Source: Rhodocyclus tenuis (lineage in GTDB: Bacteria > Pseudomonadota > Gammaproteobacteria > Burkholderiales > Rhodocyclaceae). From it: a stretch of 64,000 nucleotides of DNA. A model generated the notes under the pieces. The model was not told where the DNA came from, made no database searches, and saw only the letters and a list, made by a program, of their open reading frames with translations. The stretch is taken from NCBI RefSeq assembly GCF_014197755.1, contig NZ_JACIGE010000002.1:186001-250000 (forward strand), given 5' to 3'. This document shows, in pieces, positions 26,828 to 40,637 of the stretch. The translations under genes were made by a program, and so were the position numbers. Every line of letters starts with the position of its first letter. Position 1 is the first letter of the stretch.

Positions 26828-28309
26828 CTATCGCTTGTCATCGGCATCCTTGACGACGCCGTAGCGCGCCAGCGTGCGCGTGCGCGCCGCGGCGTGGTCG
26901 ACCAGCGGCGGCGGGTAGTCGCGACCGATGAGCACGCCGCAGGCCGATTGCTCGGCCACGCTCATGCACCACGGCGCGTGGATGTGGCGATCGGGAACGT
27001 TCTGCAGCTCGGGGACGTAGCGGCGAATGAAGCGGCCCTGCGGGTCGAAGCGTTCCGACTGCGTCACCGGGTTGAAGATGCGGAACCACGGCTGCGCGTC
27101 GCAGCCGGTCGACGCCGACCACTGCCAGCCGCCGTTGTTGGCGGCGAGGTCGAAGTCGTTGAGCTGCGCGGCGAAGAATTCCTCGCCGCGCCGCCAGTCG
27201 ATGCCGAGGTCCTTGCACAGGAAAGACGCGGCGACCATGCGCAGGCGGTTGTGCATGTAGCCGCTGTACGCCAGCTGGCGCATCGCCGCGTCGACCAGCG
27301 GATAGCCGGTGCGCCCGGCGCACCACGCGGAAAAATCGGCGTCGGCACGCGCGCTGCTCTCCCATTCGACGCGCTCGAACTCGCGCTTGAAAGCATGGCC
27401 GACGACGTGCGGAAACTGGTCGAGGATCATGAAATAGAAATCGCGCCAGACGAGTTCGCTGAGCCACACCTGCGCACCGGCCGCGGCATCGCCGCCCTGC
27501 CGCACCTGCGCCTGCGCCAGCGCCACCAGTTGCCGGATCGAGACCGTGCCGAAACGCAGATGCACCGACAGGTAGGAAACACCGCGCAAGGCCGGGTAGT
27601 CGCGCTGCTCGTGGTAGCGGCCAAGACGGCCGCGGAAGTCGTCGAGCAGCGCGCGCGCGCCGCTCATTCCGGGAACGATGGCGAGCCGGTCGAGCCCGGT
27701 CGGCACGAAGCCGAGCGCCGCCAGCGTCGGCAGCCCGGCCAGCGCCGCCGGTGGCGCCTGCAGAGCGCCCTTGCCGGCGCCACCGGCGGCAGCATCGGCC
27801 GGCGCCAGATCGTCGCCGCCGAGCCGCTTCAGCCAGGCGTTACGGTAGGGCGTGAACACCGTGTACGGGCGACCGGCCTGCGTCAGTACCTCGGCGCCGT
27901 CGAAGATCACCTGATCCTTGAAACTCTCGAAACCGATCCCGTAGGCGGCGAGCGCTGCCGCCACCTGCGCATCGCGCGCCTTCGCCGACGGCTCGTAATC
28001 GCGGTTGGCGAACACCGCGTCGACACCGAGCTGGCGCCCCAGCCGTGGAATCTCGTCACCGGCGCGGCCGTGAGCGACGATCAGGCCGCCGCCGCGCGCC
28101 AGCAGCGCAGCGTCGAGCTCGCCGACGCTGCGGTGGATGAAATCAACGCGGCGATCGGCCGGGGACGGCAGCGCGTCGAGGATGTCGCGATCGAAAATGA
28201 AGACGCAATGCACGCGGCGGCCGCGGCGCAGCGCTTCGGCGAGAGCGGCGTTGTCGTCGTCGCGCAGGTCGCGACGAAACCAGACGAGGATGGAATCGAG
28301 CATTTTCAT
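26828..28309 (-). CDS. phrB: Deoxyribodipyrimidine photo-lyase (class I)
   Basis: A 493-residue flavoprotein repairing cyclobutane pyrimidine dimers with blue light. The N-terminal antenna domain begins ILVWFRRDLRDDDN. The FAD domain shows SYLSVHLRFGTVS, WLSELVWRDFY, the helix GYPLVDAAMRQL-x-x-S-G-Y-M-H-N-R-L-R-M, and DFDLAANNGGWQWSASTG. Start choice is between ATG 28309 and ATG 28303; neither has a strong ribosome site. It is divergent from the rnf operon. Confidence 0.95.
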   Translation of the reverse strand: MKMLDSILVWFRRDLRDDDNAALAEALRRGRRVHCVFIFDRDILDALPSPADRRVDFIHRSVGELDAALLARGGGLIVAHGRAGDEIPRLGRQLGVDAVFANRDYEPSAKARDAQVAAALAAYGIGFESFKDQVIFDGAEVLTQAGRPYTVFTPYRNAWLKRLGGDDLAPADAAAGGAGKGALQAPPAALAGLPTLAALGFVPTGLDRLAIVPGMSGARALLDDFRGRLGRYHEQRDYPALRGVSYLSVHLRFGTVSIRQLVALAQAQVRQGGDAAAGAQVWLSELVWRDFYFMILDQFPHVVGHAFKREFERVEWESSARADADFSAWCAGRTGYPLVDAAMRQLAYSGYMHNRLRMVAASFLCKDLGIDWRRGEEFFAAQLNDFDLAANNGGWQWSASTGCDAQPWFRIFNPVTQSERFDPQGRFIRRYVPELQNVPDRHIHAPWCMSVAEQSACGVLIGRDYPPPLVDHAAARTRTLARYGVVKDADDKR

Positions 28310-28451
28310 GAGTCGGCAGTGACGAAAGCTGTGCCCGCTGGGCGGCTTGACGGCCATTATCGGCGAAGGATGCGTGAACGCAGCGGCAAAGCGTCGCTAT
28401 CGTCGCGCAGGCGGCAGCGAACGGCGCACAAAACCTGACTAAAAGAACGGG

Positions 28452-28480
28452 TTGTTGCATTGCGGCGAAGTTTCTATAAT
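28452..28480 (+). promoter_or_regulatory. Predicted sigma70 promoter of the rnf-PFOR operon
   Basis: TTGTTG (28452-28457), a 17-base spacer and a perfect TATAAT (28475-28480). Transcription would start near 28487, leaving a leader of about 280 bases before rnfB. Confidence 0.5.
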
Positions 28481-28486
28481 GCACGC

Positions 28487-28770
28487 CTCACGAACGTGCG
28501 CGACTTACCGAAGTCGCTCGCGTCTCAACCTCGGGAAGCAGTAAGCCGCCTCCCGCCATGCAGGCCGGACAAGACCTCCGGCCGCGCCGTGACCGGCCTC
28601 GCGGCCCGTGCCCTCAAGGCAGCGGACGCTGAGCCCGGGCCCAGATCGCGAATTGACTGTCTCTTGCTGCGCCGCAACAGTGGCGCGGCTGTCCTGTCTT
28701 TCGCGACCGTGTCACTCGTGCAACGAGCAACATGAGCCCCAGGCCGACAGCGGCAGGGGCGGAGCGCGCA
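28487..28770 (+). promoter_or_regulatory. Long structured 5' leader of rnfB
   Basis: About 284 untranslated bases. It contains hairpins GCGACTT/AAGTCGC (28500-28517, loop ACCG), GGCCGGA/TCCGGCC (28563-28583, seven-base loop) and CTCGT/ACGAG (28715-28727), the last about 45 bases before the rnfB start. I cannot match it to a known riboswitch class. It may be a cis-regulatory RNA or a separate small RNA. Short reading frames inside it look accidental. Confidence 0.4.
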
Positions 28771-29652
28771 ATGGAATCTTTATCGACATTGGCAATCGCT
28801 GGCGTGTTCATGGCCGGGCTGGGCGTTTTCCTGGCGGCCATGCTGGCGGCCGCCAATCGTAAACTCTACGTCTGGGAAGACCCGCGCATCGGCGAGGTCG
28901 AAGAACTGCTGCCGAAATCGAATTGCGGCGCCTGCGGTCAGGCCGGCTGCCGCGATTTCGCCGAGAAGGTCGTCAACGGCGACGTCGTTCCGGCGCAGTG
29001 CACGGTCAGCTCGCCCGAGCAGCGCGCCGAAATCGCCAGCACGCTCGGCGTCGACGCCGGCAGCATCGCCAGGAAGATCGCCCGCCTGGCCTGTGGCGGC
29101 GGCCGTCACGTTGCCTTTCTGCGTGCGCGCTACGCCGGTCTGGAAACCTGCCGCGCGGCAACGGTCGTCGGCGGCGGCGGCAAGGAATGCGCGTGGGGCT
29201 GTCTCGGCCTCGGCGATTGCGTCAGCGTCTGCAAGTTCGGCGCGCTCTCGCTCGACAGTCACGGCCTGCCCGTCGTCGATCCCGAAAAATGCACCGCCTG
29301 CAATGACTGTGTCGAAGTCTGCCCGAAGGGCCTGTTCTCGCTCGAACTGATCAGCAGCAAGCTGTGGGTCGCGTGCAAGAACCAGGCCGACGGCGATACT
29401 GCCGAAGCCGCCTGCGAAGTGGCGTGCACGGCCTGCGGCAAGTGCGTCGCCGACGCCGCGCCCGAGCTGATCCGCGTGGACCGCAATCTGGCGGTGATCG
29501 AGCCGGCGCTGATCGACAAGGCCGAGCGCAGCGTGATCGACCGCTGCTCGACCGGCGCCATCGTCTGGTTCGAAACGCCTGATCGGCCAGTCAAGGGCAA
29601 GTCGGCGCACAAGGTCCTGCGCAACGAGCCGCTGCCGCTGCTCGAATCCTGA
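28771..29652 (+). CDS. rnfB: Electron transport complex subunit RnfB
   Basis: A 293-residue iron-sulfur subunit. GGAG six bases before ATG 28771 fixes the start; an upstream in-frame ATG at 28732 is less likely. An N-terminal TM helix (about 6-28) anchors it. The 4Fe-4S domain motif is CGACGQAGC plus a distal Cys (about 51-80). Ferredoxin motifs follow: CAWGCLGLGDCVSVC, CTACNDCVEVC and a further Cys-rich CEVACTACGKC. This is the long form of RnfB with extra clusters. It is expected to take electrons from ferredoxin and pass them to the rest of Rnf. It opens the operon and is followed by the PFOR gene. Confidence 0.95.
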   Translation: MESLSTLAIAGVFMAGLGVFLAAMLAAANRKLYVWEDPRIGEVEELLPKSNCGACGQAGCRDFAEKVVNGDVVPAQCTVSSPEQRAEIASTLGVDAGSIARKIARLACGGGRHVAFLRARYAGLETCRAATVVGGGGKECAWGCLGLGDCVSVCKFGALSLDSHGLPVVDPEKCTACNDCVEVCPKGLFSLELISSKLWVACKNQADGDTAEAACEVACTACGKCVADAAPELIRVDRNLAVIEPALIDKAERSVIDRCSTGAIVWFETPDRPVKGKSAHKVLRNEPLPLLES

Positions 29653-29665
29653 GACAGGACGCCCG

Positions 29666-29803
29666 ATGCTGACACCCGCCATCCCCGCCACGGCCCACCA
29701 GCGCCATGGCGCCCCTCTGCAGAACATCCGCGGCAGCGCACGCACGCCTGCGCTGCCGCCCACGACGCCCGCTGAACGGCGCGTCGACCAACGAATTCAT
29801 TGA
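29666..29803 (+). CDS. Possible 45-residue peptide between rnfB and PFOR
   Basis: ATG 29666 to TGA 29803 in the 166-base gap. The product is Pro/Ala/Arg-rich with no membrane segment or motif, and no good ribosome site precedes it. It may be just spacer sequence; I list it because the frame fills most of an otherwise tight operon. Confidence 0.15.
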   Translation: MLTPAIPATAHQRHGAPLQNIRGSARTPALPPTTPAERRVDQRIH

Positions 29804-29818
29804 TCCGGAGCATCTGCC

Positions 29819-34765
<4,947 letters not shown>

Positions 34766-34793
34766 TCGGAAGCGCTGCGCGACGCGCCAGGTG

Positions 34794-34826
34794 AAAGGGA
34801 GGGTGCCAGCGGCACCGCTCCCTTTT
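34794..34826 (+). terminator. Hairpin plus T run between PFOR and rnfC
   Basis: AAAGGGAG-GGTGCC pairs with GGCACC-GCTCCCTTT across an AGC loop, ending in TTTT at 34823-34826. It sits in the 92-base gap after PFOR inside an otherwise continuous operon. It probably acts as a partial terminator or mRNA-end stabiliser that makes PFOR/rnfB transcripts more abundant than the membrane subunits. Confidence 0.65.
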
Positions 34827-34857
34827 GCCTGCGCGGTGCGCGGCAACAGAGCGAGCC

Positions 34858-36225
34858 ATGAAAATCTCTTCGTTTTTTCGCGGTGAGGCGTTCCAGCGCG
34901 GCATTCACCCGCCGTCGCAGAAGCTGACGGCGAACACGCCGATCCGCCGCCTGCCGTTTGCGCCGCGTCTGGTCGTGCCCTTGTCGCAGCACATCGGCAA
35001 GCCGCCGCGCGCCATCGTCCGCGTCGGTCAGGAAGTCGTTCGCGGTCAGCCGATCGCGCGCACCGACGACTGGCTGTCGATCCCGCACCACGCGCCAGCT
35101 TCCGGTATCGTCGAAGCGATCGAGCTGCGCCCGAGCGCCCGCGGCCCGTGGGCGACGGCGATCGTCATCCGCGTGCACCCGGGCTCAAGCCAGGAAGACC
35201 TGTGGGGCGAAGCGCGCGACCTGTCCGCGGCAAGCGGTCAGGACATCCTGCAGGCGATCTGGGATACCGGCATGGTCGGTCTGGGCGGCGCCGCCTTCCC
35301 GACGCACGCCAAGCTGTCGGTACCGAAACAGGCGAAGGCGCACACGCTGGTGGTCAATGGCTGCGAGTGCGAGCCCTACCTCACCTGCGACCACCGCGTC
35401 ATGGTCGAGGAAGCCGACCATCTGATCACCGGCATCCATTTCGCGCTGCGTGCCACCGGCGCGCTGCGCGCGATCATCGGTGTCGAAGACAACAAGCCCG
35501 AGGCGATCGACATGATCGACGCGGCGATCGCGCGCAACAAGGCGAGCGGCCGCCACCCGGAGCACGAGATCTTCGTCGAGGCGGTGCCGACCAAATATCC
35601 GCAGGGTTCGGAAAAGATGCTGCTGATGGCGCTGTTCGGCGTCGAGGTGCCGGCTGGCGCCTTGCCGATCTCGCTCGGCATGGTGGTCAATAACGTCGGC
35701 ACGCTGGCGGCGCTCGGCCGCCTGCTGCCGCTCGGGCAGGGACTTACCGAGCGCGTCGTCACCGTCACCGGCCCCGGCGTCGCGCGTCCCGGCGATTACC
35801 GCGTGCCGCTCGGCACGCCGCTCAAGTTCATCCTCGACTATGCCGGCGCGCCGGCCGAATCGCGCCAGGTGATCCTCGGCGGGCCGATGATGGGGCAATC
35901 GATCCCGACGCTGGACATCCCGATCACCAAGGGCGTTTCCGGCGTGCTCGTCTTCCGCGGCGACGACATCTCGTTCCGCGAGCGCCACCGCATCTATCCG
36001 TGCATCAAGTGCGGCGAGTGCGTCGAATCGTGCCCGATGGGACTCAACCCCTCGCAGCTCGGCATGCTCGCGGGCAAGCGCGACTACGAGCTGATGGGCG
36101 AGCAATACCACCTCGGCGACTGCTTCGAATGCGGCTGCTGCACCTACGTCTGCCCGTCGAACATTCCGCTCGTTCAACAATTCCGCATCGCCAAGCAGAT
36201 GCTGCGCGAAAGGGCTGCCAAATGA
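34858..36225 (+). CDS. rnfC: Electron transport complex subunit RnfC
   Basis: A 455-residue peripheral subunit that binds NADH/FMN. It opens with KISSFFRGEAFQRGIHPP, has the Rossmann-like VGLGGAAFPTHAKL segment (about 140-153) and VVNGCECEPYLTCD, and ends with two ferredoxin motifs: CIKCGECVESCP (about 381) and CFECGCCTYVCP (about 421). The C-terminus is short, lacking the long Ala/Lys repeats of enterobacterial RsxC. The stop shares ATGA with rnfD. Confidence 0.97.
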   Translation: MKISSFFRGEAFQRGIHPPSQKLTANTPIRRLPFAPRLVVPLSQHIGKPPRAIVRVGQEVVRGQPIARTDDWLSIPHHAPASGIVEAIELRPSARGPWATAIVIRVHPGSSQEDLWGEARDLSAASGQDILQAIWDTGMVGLGGAAFPTHAKLSVPKQAKAHTLVVNGCECEPYLTCDHRVMVEEADHLITGIHFALRATGALRAIIGVEDNKPEAIDMIDAAIARNKASGRHPEHEIFVEAVPTKYPQGSEKMLLMALFGVEVPAGALPISLGMVVNNVGTLAALGRLLPLGQGLTERVVTVTGPGVARPGDYRVPLGTPLKFILDYAGAPAESRQVILGGPMMGQSIPTLDIPITKGVSGVLVFRGDDISFRERHRIYPCIKCGECVESCPMGLNPSQLGMLAGKRDYELMGEQYHLGDCFECGCCTYVCPSNIPLVQQFRIAKQMLRERAAK

Positions 36226-37361
36226 GCGCACGCATCGAACTGCGCACGGCGCCGCACGTCAAGGGCCGGCGCACGGTCGAAAAGATCATGCAGCAGGTGG
36301 TCTTCTCGCTGCTGCCGATCTGTCTTTTCTTCATCTACCAGTACGGCATTTCGGCGGCGGCGCTGATCATCGTCGTCACCGCCTCCTGCCTCGCCACCGA
36401 GCGCCTGTTCGTTCGTCAGGGCGGTCAGGCCGGCGACGTTTCCGACTGGTCGGCGACGATCACCGGCATCCTGCTGGCGCTGTCGCTGCCGCCGGGCTTC
36501 CCGCTGTGGATGGGCGCCGTTGCCGGCATCGTCGCCATCGCCATCGGCAAGTCGCTGTTCGGCGGCATCGGGCGCAATGTCTTCAACCCGGCACTGGTCG
36601 GTCGCGCCTTCGTGCAGGCGGCGTTCCCGACGGCGATCGCCAGCTACACGCCGTCCTTCCTGCCCGGCCGCTTCAGCGAGTTCATCCCCTCGTCGCTGGC
36701 GCTGCCGTTCATGCAGCCGGCGTCGACCGAGGCCTGGGTCAAGGCGATGCCGATCGACGCGCTGACCAGCGCGACACCGCTCGCCAAGTGGAAGTTCGAC
36801 GGCATCGTCGCCGGCGCCGACGAGCTGCTCACCTCGCTCGCCGGGCACATGGCGGTCGGCCCGTCGCCGCTGCTGATCCTGATCTGCGGCGCCTATCTCG
36901 CGTCGCGCCGCTACCTCGACTGGCGCATTCCGGTGTCGATCCTCGGCGCCGCCGGCATCACCGCGCTGGCGCTCTACGGTTTCGACCCGGTGCGTTACCC
37001 GAACCCCTTCTTCATGCTGCTTTCCGGTGGTCTGGTGCTCGGTGCGGTGTACATGGCGACCGACATGGCGACCTCGCCGGTGACGCCGAAGGGCATGTGG
37101 GTGTACGGCGCGCTGATCGGCGTACTGACCGTGGTCATCCGCTACTACAGCGGCCTGCCCGAGGGCGTGATGTACGCGATCCTGATCGCCAACGCCGCCT
37201 CGCCGCTGATCGAGAAGATCACGCAACCGACGCCGTTCGGCCGCGGCCGTGGCGGTCGCGTGCGCCGCGCCACCTATCCGCTGCACCCCTCGTACATTTC
37301 GCGTGAAGAAGACGGCGCCAGCGCGCCGAAGAAGCTCTTCAAACCGAAGGTGAAGTCATGA
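36222..37361 (+). CDS. rnfD: Electron transport complex subunit RnfD
   Basis: A 379-residue membrane subunit homologous to NqrB, with about eight to ten TM helices. The covalent FMN site is DALTSATP (about residues 178-185), matching the S-x-A-T motif whose Thr carries FMN. GRNVFNPALVGRAF and YMATDMATSPVTPKG are further family motifs. It starts inside the rnfC stop (ATGA) and overlaps rnfG in the same way. The C-terminal 45 residues are basic and cytosolic. Confidence 0.96.
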   Translation: MSARIELRTAPHVKGRRTVEKIMQQVVFSLLPICLFFIYQYGISAAALIIVVTASCLATERLFVRQGGQAGDVSDWSATITGILLALSLPPGFPLWMGAVAGIVAIAIGKSLFGGIGRNVFNPALVGRAFVQAAFPTAIASYTPSFLPGRFSEFIPSSLALPFMQPASTEAWVKAMPIDALTSATPLAKWKFDGIVAGADELLTSLAGHMAVGPSPLLILICGAYLASRRYLDWRIPVSILGAAGITALALYGFDPVRYPNPFFMLLSGGLVLGAVYMATDMATSPVTPKGMWVYGALIGVLTVVIRYYSGLPEGVMYAILIANAASPLIEKITQPTPFGRGRGGRVRRATYPLHPSYISREEDGASAPKKLFKPKVKS

Positions 37362-38068
37362 ACGCGCCCCAGCCTCCCGAGTCGTCGAGCGCTCCTGTCC
37401 CGCCGAGCGCGCCCACCACGCCGACGGCGGCGATGATCCGCACGCTCGGCCTGGTCGCGACCATCTGCGGCCTGATCATCGTCGGCGCCTACCAGGGCTC
37501 GTTCTCGGCGGTGCAGGAAAACAAGCGCATCGCGCTCGAACGCGCGGTGTTCAAGGTGATTCCGAGCGCCAGGTCGATCGGCGAGTATTTCGCCACCGCC
37601 AACGGCGTCACGCCGGCGAGCGGCGATACGCCCCCCGGCGCCATCCGCTTCTACGCCGGTTACGACGCCGACGGCAAGCTCGCCGGCGTTGCCGCCGAAG
37701 GCGCCGCCAAGGGCTACGCCGACGTCGTGCGCATCCTCTTCGCGTGGATTCCCGAGTGCCAGTGCGTCACCGGTTTCGGCCTGGTGTCTTCGCGCGAAAC
37801 GCCCGGCATCGGCGACAAGATCCTCGTCGACCGCGACTTTCTGGCCAACTTCAAGGAGCTCGACGTTCGCCTCAACGCTGACATGAACGCGCTCGCCAAC
37901 GAGGTAAAGACGGTCAAGCACGGCACCAAGACGCAGCCGTGGCAGATCGACGCGATTTCCGGCGCGACGATCACCTCGCGCGCGGTCGGCCGCGGCATCA
38001 ACGAAGCCGCGCAGGCGCTGCTGCCGCGCGTCGCCCCGCACCTCGATTCGATCAGGACCAAGCCATGA
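37358..38068 (+). CDS. rnfG: Electron transport complex subunit RnfG
   Basis: A 236-residue subunit with a Pro-rich N-tail, one TM helix (about 26-48) and a periplasmic FMN domain. The flavinylation motif is ISGATITSRAVG (about 200-211); the Thr after SGA carries FMN attached by ApbE-type transferases. Motif ETPGIGDKI lies near residue 147. ATGA overlaps link it to rnfD and rnfE. Confidence 0.96.
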   Translation: MNAPQPPESSSAPVPPSAPTTPTAAMIRTLGLVATICGLIIVGAYQGSFSAVQENKRIALERAVFKVIPSARSIGEYFATANGVTPASGDTPPGAIRFYAGYDADGKLAGVAAEGAAKGYADVVRILFAWIPECQCVTGFGLVSSRETPGIGDKILVDRDFLANFKELDVRLNADMNALANEVKTVKHGTKTQPWQIDAISGATITSRAVGRGINEAAQALLPRVAPHLDSIRTKP

Positions 38069-38721
38069 ACCTCGGCCAAGCGAAAACCTTCGATGAATTC
38101 ATGGAGGGCATCTGGCGCCAGAACCCGGTGTTCGTGATGGCGCTGGGCATGTGCCCGACGCTCGCCGTCACCGTCTCGGCGATCAACGCGCTGTCGATGG
38201 GCGTCGCCACCACCTTCGTGCTGATCTGCTCGTGCCTGCTGGTGTCGCTGCTGCGCCGGGTGATCCCGAAGGAGGTGCGCATCGCCACCTACATCGTCAT
38301 CATCGCCACCTTCGTCACCGTCACCGACTACGCCATCCAGGCGATCAGCCTGACGCTGTACGACGCGCTCGGTGCCTTCATCCAGCTGATCGTCGTCAAC
38401 TGCGTCATCCTTGGCCGTGCCGAGGCGCATGCCTCGAAGGTCTCGCCGCTGACGGCGGTGATCAACGCCGCGGGCATGGGCGCCGGCTTCACCATCGGTC
38501 TGCTGGCGCTCGGAACGGTGCGCGAGATCTTCGGCAACGGCACGCTGTTCGGCATTTCGCTCTTTGGCGCCAACTTCCAGCCGTGGGTGATCATGGTGCT
38601 GCCACCCGGCGGCTTCTTCGTTCTTGGCGGCTGGCTGCTGCTCTTTGCCTGGTGGGCAAAGCGCCGCGACAAGGCCGCGCTGCCGGCCGACAAGGCTGCG
38701 GAGGGTCACCAACATGCATGA
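38065..38721 (+). CDS. rnfE: Electron transport complex subunit RnfE
   Basis: A 218-residue six-TM protein homologous to NqrD. The start region NPVFVMALGMCPTLAVT and the later VNCVILGRAEAHASK contain the conserved cysteines that, with RnfA, hold an intramembrane iron site in this family. The start overlaps the rnfG stop and the end overlaps rnfA by eight bases. Confidence 0.97.
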   Translation: MNLGQAKTFDEFMEGIWRQNPVFVMALGMCPTLAVTVSAINALSMGVATTFVLICSCLLVSLLRRVIPKEVRIATYIVIIATFVTVTDYAIQAISLTLYDALGAFIQLIVVNCVILGRAEAHASKVSPLTAVINAAGMGAGFTIGLLALGTVREIFGNGTLFGISLFGANFQPWVIMVLPPGGFFVLGGWLLLFAWWAKRRDKAALPADKAAEGHQHA

Positions 38722-39292
38722 GTCAGCCGCCCAGATATTCATCAGCGCGCTCTTGGCGAACAACTTCGTTCTCGCCATGTTCCTCGGCCTGTGCCCCTTC
38801 CTCGGCGTCTCCGCGCGCCTCGATACGGCCTTCCCGATGGGCGTGGCGACCACTTTCGTCATGCTCGTCGCCTCGCTCTGCGCCTTCGGCCTGAACCTGC
38901 TGCTTTCGTCGCTGCATCTAGAGTTCCTGCGCCTGATCTCGTACATCGTGATCATCGCCTCGGCGGTACAACTGGTCGAAATGGTGCTGAAGAAGCGCAG
39001 CCCGACGCTGTTCCGCGCGCTTGGCATCTTCCTGCCGCTGATCACGACCAACTGCGCGGTACTCGGCGTCGCGCTGTTCCAGACCGCACGCGAATACGAC
39101 TTCCTGCAGTCGCTGGCCTTCAGCCTCGGCGGTGGCGCCGGCTTCACGCTGGCGCTGGTGCTCATGGCCAGCGTGCGCGAACGCCTGCAGCTCTCGGACG
39201 TGCCGGGCATTGCGCAGGGAACGGCGATGACGTTGGTGCTCGCCGGCATCCTCTCGCTCGGCTTCATGGGCTTCGCCGGCATCGGCAGCTGA
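38714..39292 (+). CDS. rnfA: Electron transport complex subunit RnfA
   Basis: A 192-residue six-TM protein homologous to NqrE. ALLANNFVLAMFLGLCPFLG and ITTNCAVLGVALF carry the paired conserved Cys motifs. ATG 38714 is chosen because it aligns with the family start; it overlaps the end of rnfE. Here rnfA closes the rnf order B-C-D-G-E-A, unlike the A-B-C-D-G-E order of enterobacteria. Confidence 0.97.
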   Translation: MHESAAQIFISALLANNFVLAMFLGLCPFLGVSARLDTAFPMGVATTFVMLVASLCAFGLNLLLSSLHLEFLRLISYIVIIASAVQLVEMVLKKRSPTLFRALGIFLPLITTNCAVLGVALFQTAREYDFLQSLAFSLGGGAGFTLALVLMASVRERLQLSDVPGIAQGTAMTLVLAGILSLGFMGFAGIGS

Positions 39293-39294
39293 TC

Positions 39295-39477
39295 GTGCTG
39301 ACGACACTTGCTGCCATTGCCGCGATCTTCGCGCTGCTCGCCGGTGGCATCGCCGTCGACCGCGTCTACCGCCGCTTTGCCGCGCGCAACCCCGAGCTCG
39401 GGCCGTATCGCAGCAGTGACGGTTGCAGCTGCTGCGCGCAACGCGACAAGGGCTGTTCGGCCAGCAGTTGCGACTGA
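39295..39477 (+). CDS. Cys-rich single-TM peptide at the end of the rnf operon
   Basis: A 60-residue product from GTG 39295, two bases after the rnfA stop, so probably translated by coupling; no strong ribosome site is present. A hydrophobic helix (residues 2-20) is followed by a basic segment (DRVYRRFAARN) and a C-terminal cluster of five cysteines: C44, C46, C47, C54 and C59. The layout resembles NqrM (needed for Na+-NQR maturation) and FeoB-associated Cys-rich peptides. Delivery of iron to the RnfA/RnfE site is an attractive inference but not shown. Confidence 0.6.
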   Translation: MLTTLAAIAAIFALLAGGIAVDRVYRRFAARNPELGPYRSSDGCSCCAQRDKGCSASSCD

Positions 39478-39583
39478 GCAGGGCGGCGCAGCGGCGGTGC
39501 TCGGCCGCTGCGCGAAGAGCGGCGCGCACGACATCTCCGGCCAGGCGCTTGGACTCGCGCGTCGACGCCGATAGAATGCCGCC

Positions 39584-40144
39584 ATGCACAGCGTCAATCT
39601 CACCGACCACTTCCTGATCGCCATGCCGGCGATGGGTGACCGGTTTTTCGCGCGTTCGCTGGTCTATATCGCCGAACACAACGAGCGCGGCGCGCTCGGC
39701 CTGATCGTCAACCGACCGACCGACATGAATCTGGCGACGCTGCTGGAAAAGATCGAGACGCCGGTCAAGGCCGCCGCTCTGGTCGAGCAGCCGGTCTATT
39801 TCGGCGGCCCGGTGCAGACCGACCGCGGCTTCGTGCTGCACCGGCCGATCGGCCGCTGGCAATCGACGCTGGCGGTGAACGAGCGCATCGGCCTGACCAG
39901 TTCGCGCGACATCCTGCAGGCAGTCGGCGAGAGCGGCGAACCGGGCGACCTGATCGTCACCCTCGGCTATTCGGGCTGGTCGGCGGGCCAGCTCGAGCAG
40001 GAACTCGCCGATAACGCCTGGCTGACGACGCCAGCCGACGAACGCATCCTCTTCGACATGCCCTTCGTCGACCGGCTCGACTCGGCAATGAAGAGCCTCG
40101 GTATCGATTTCACGCAGCTCGCCGGGGAAGCCGGCCATGCCTGA
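39584..40144 (+). CDS. yqgE: YqgE/AlgH family protein
   Basis: A 186-residue protein of the UPF0301 family. [48 protein letters not shown] and [16 protein letters not shown]-x-x-A-W are all present. The biochemical role is unsettled. It overlaps ruvX by eight bases, the usual neighbour in proteobacteria, and begins the yqgE-ruvX-pyrRBC' set. Confidence 0.95.
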   Translation: MHSVNLTDHFLIAMPAMGDRFFARSLVYIAEHNERGALGLIVNRPTDMNLATLLEKIETPVKAAALVEQPVYFGGPVQTDRGFVLHRPIGRWQSTLAVNERIGLTSSRDILQAVGESGEPGDLIVTLGYSGWSAGQLEQELADNAWLTTPADERILFDMPFVDRLDSAMKSLGIDFTQLAGEAGHA

Positions 40145-40601
40145 AACGGCCGCAACGCCGCCGCCGGCTGCCCGGCCGGGCGGCGCGGTGCTCGCTTTCG
40201 ACTTCGGCGAAAAACGTATCGGCGTTGCCATCGGCGAGACCTCGCTGGCGCAGGCGCACCCGCTGACCGTCATCAACACCGCCGCCAACGCCGAGCGCTT
40301 CGCCGCCATCGCGGCGCTGATCAAGGAATGGCAGCCGGTGTGCCTGGTCGTCGGCCTGCCCGTTGCACTCGACGGCACGCCGCATGCGATGACCGCGCGC
40401 TGCACGCGTTTTGCCAATCAGCTGCGCGGCCGCTTCGCGCTGGCGGTAGACTATGCGGAGGAACGCCTCTCGTCCTTCGAAGCCGGCCAGTTCCTGCGCG
40501 AAAGCGGCCACGACGCGCGTTCGGCGCGCGACAAGATCGACGCCGTCGCCGCGCAGATCATCCTGCAGTCCTACTTCGAAGCGCATGCCGACGCCCGCTG
40601 A
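40137..40601 (+). CDS. ruvX: Putative pre-16S rRNA nuclease / Holliday junction resolvase-like YqgF
   Basis: A 154-residue RNase H-fold protein. [15 protein letters not shown] supplies the first catalytic Asp, [11 protein letters not shown] the second strand, and [13 protein letters not shown] the catalytic Glu region; [15 protein letters not shown] provides the last Asp. It matures 16S rRNA 5' ends in E. coli. The short Ala/Pro-rich N-tail is not conserved. The ATG lies inside the end of yqgE. Confidence 0.93.
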   Translation: MPETAATPPPAARPGGAVLAFDFGEKRIGVAIGETSLAQAHPLTVINTAANAERFAAIAALIKEWQPVCLVVGLPVALDGTPHAMTARCTRFANQLRGRFALAVDYAEERLSSFEAGQFLRESGHDARSARDKIDAVAAQIILQSYFEAHADAR

Positions 40602-40637
40602 CTACCCCGTTCGCCTCACAACCGGAAGACACTCCCG

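Noticed and set aside
28608-28862. Reading frame crossing the rnfB start in another frame
   Set aside because: It overlaps the conserved rnfB N-terminus out of frame and has no family resemblance.
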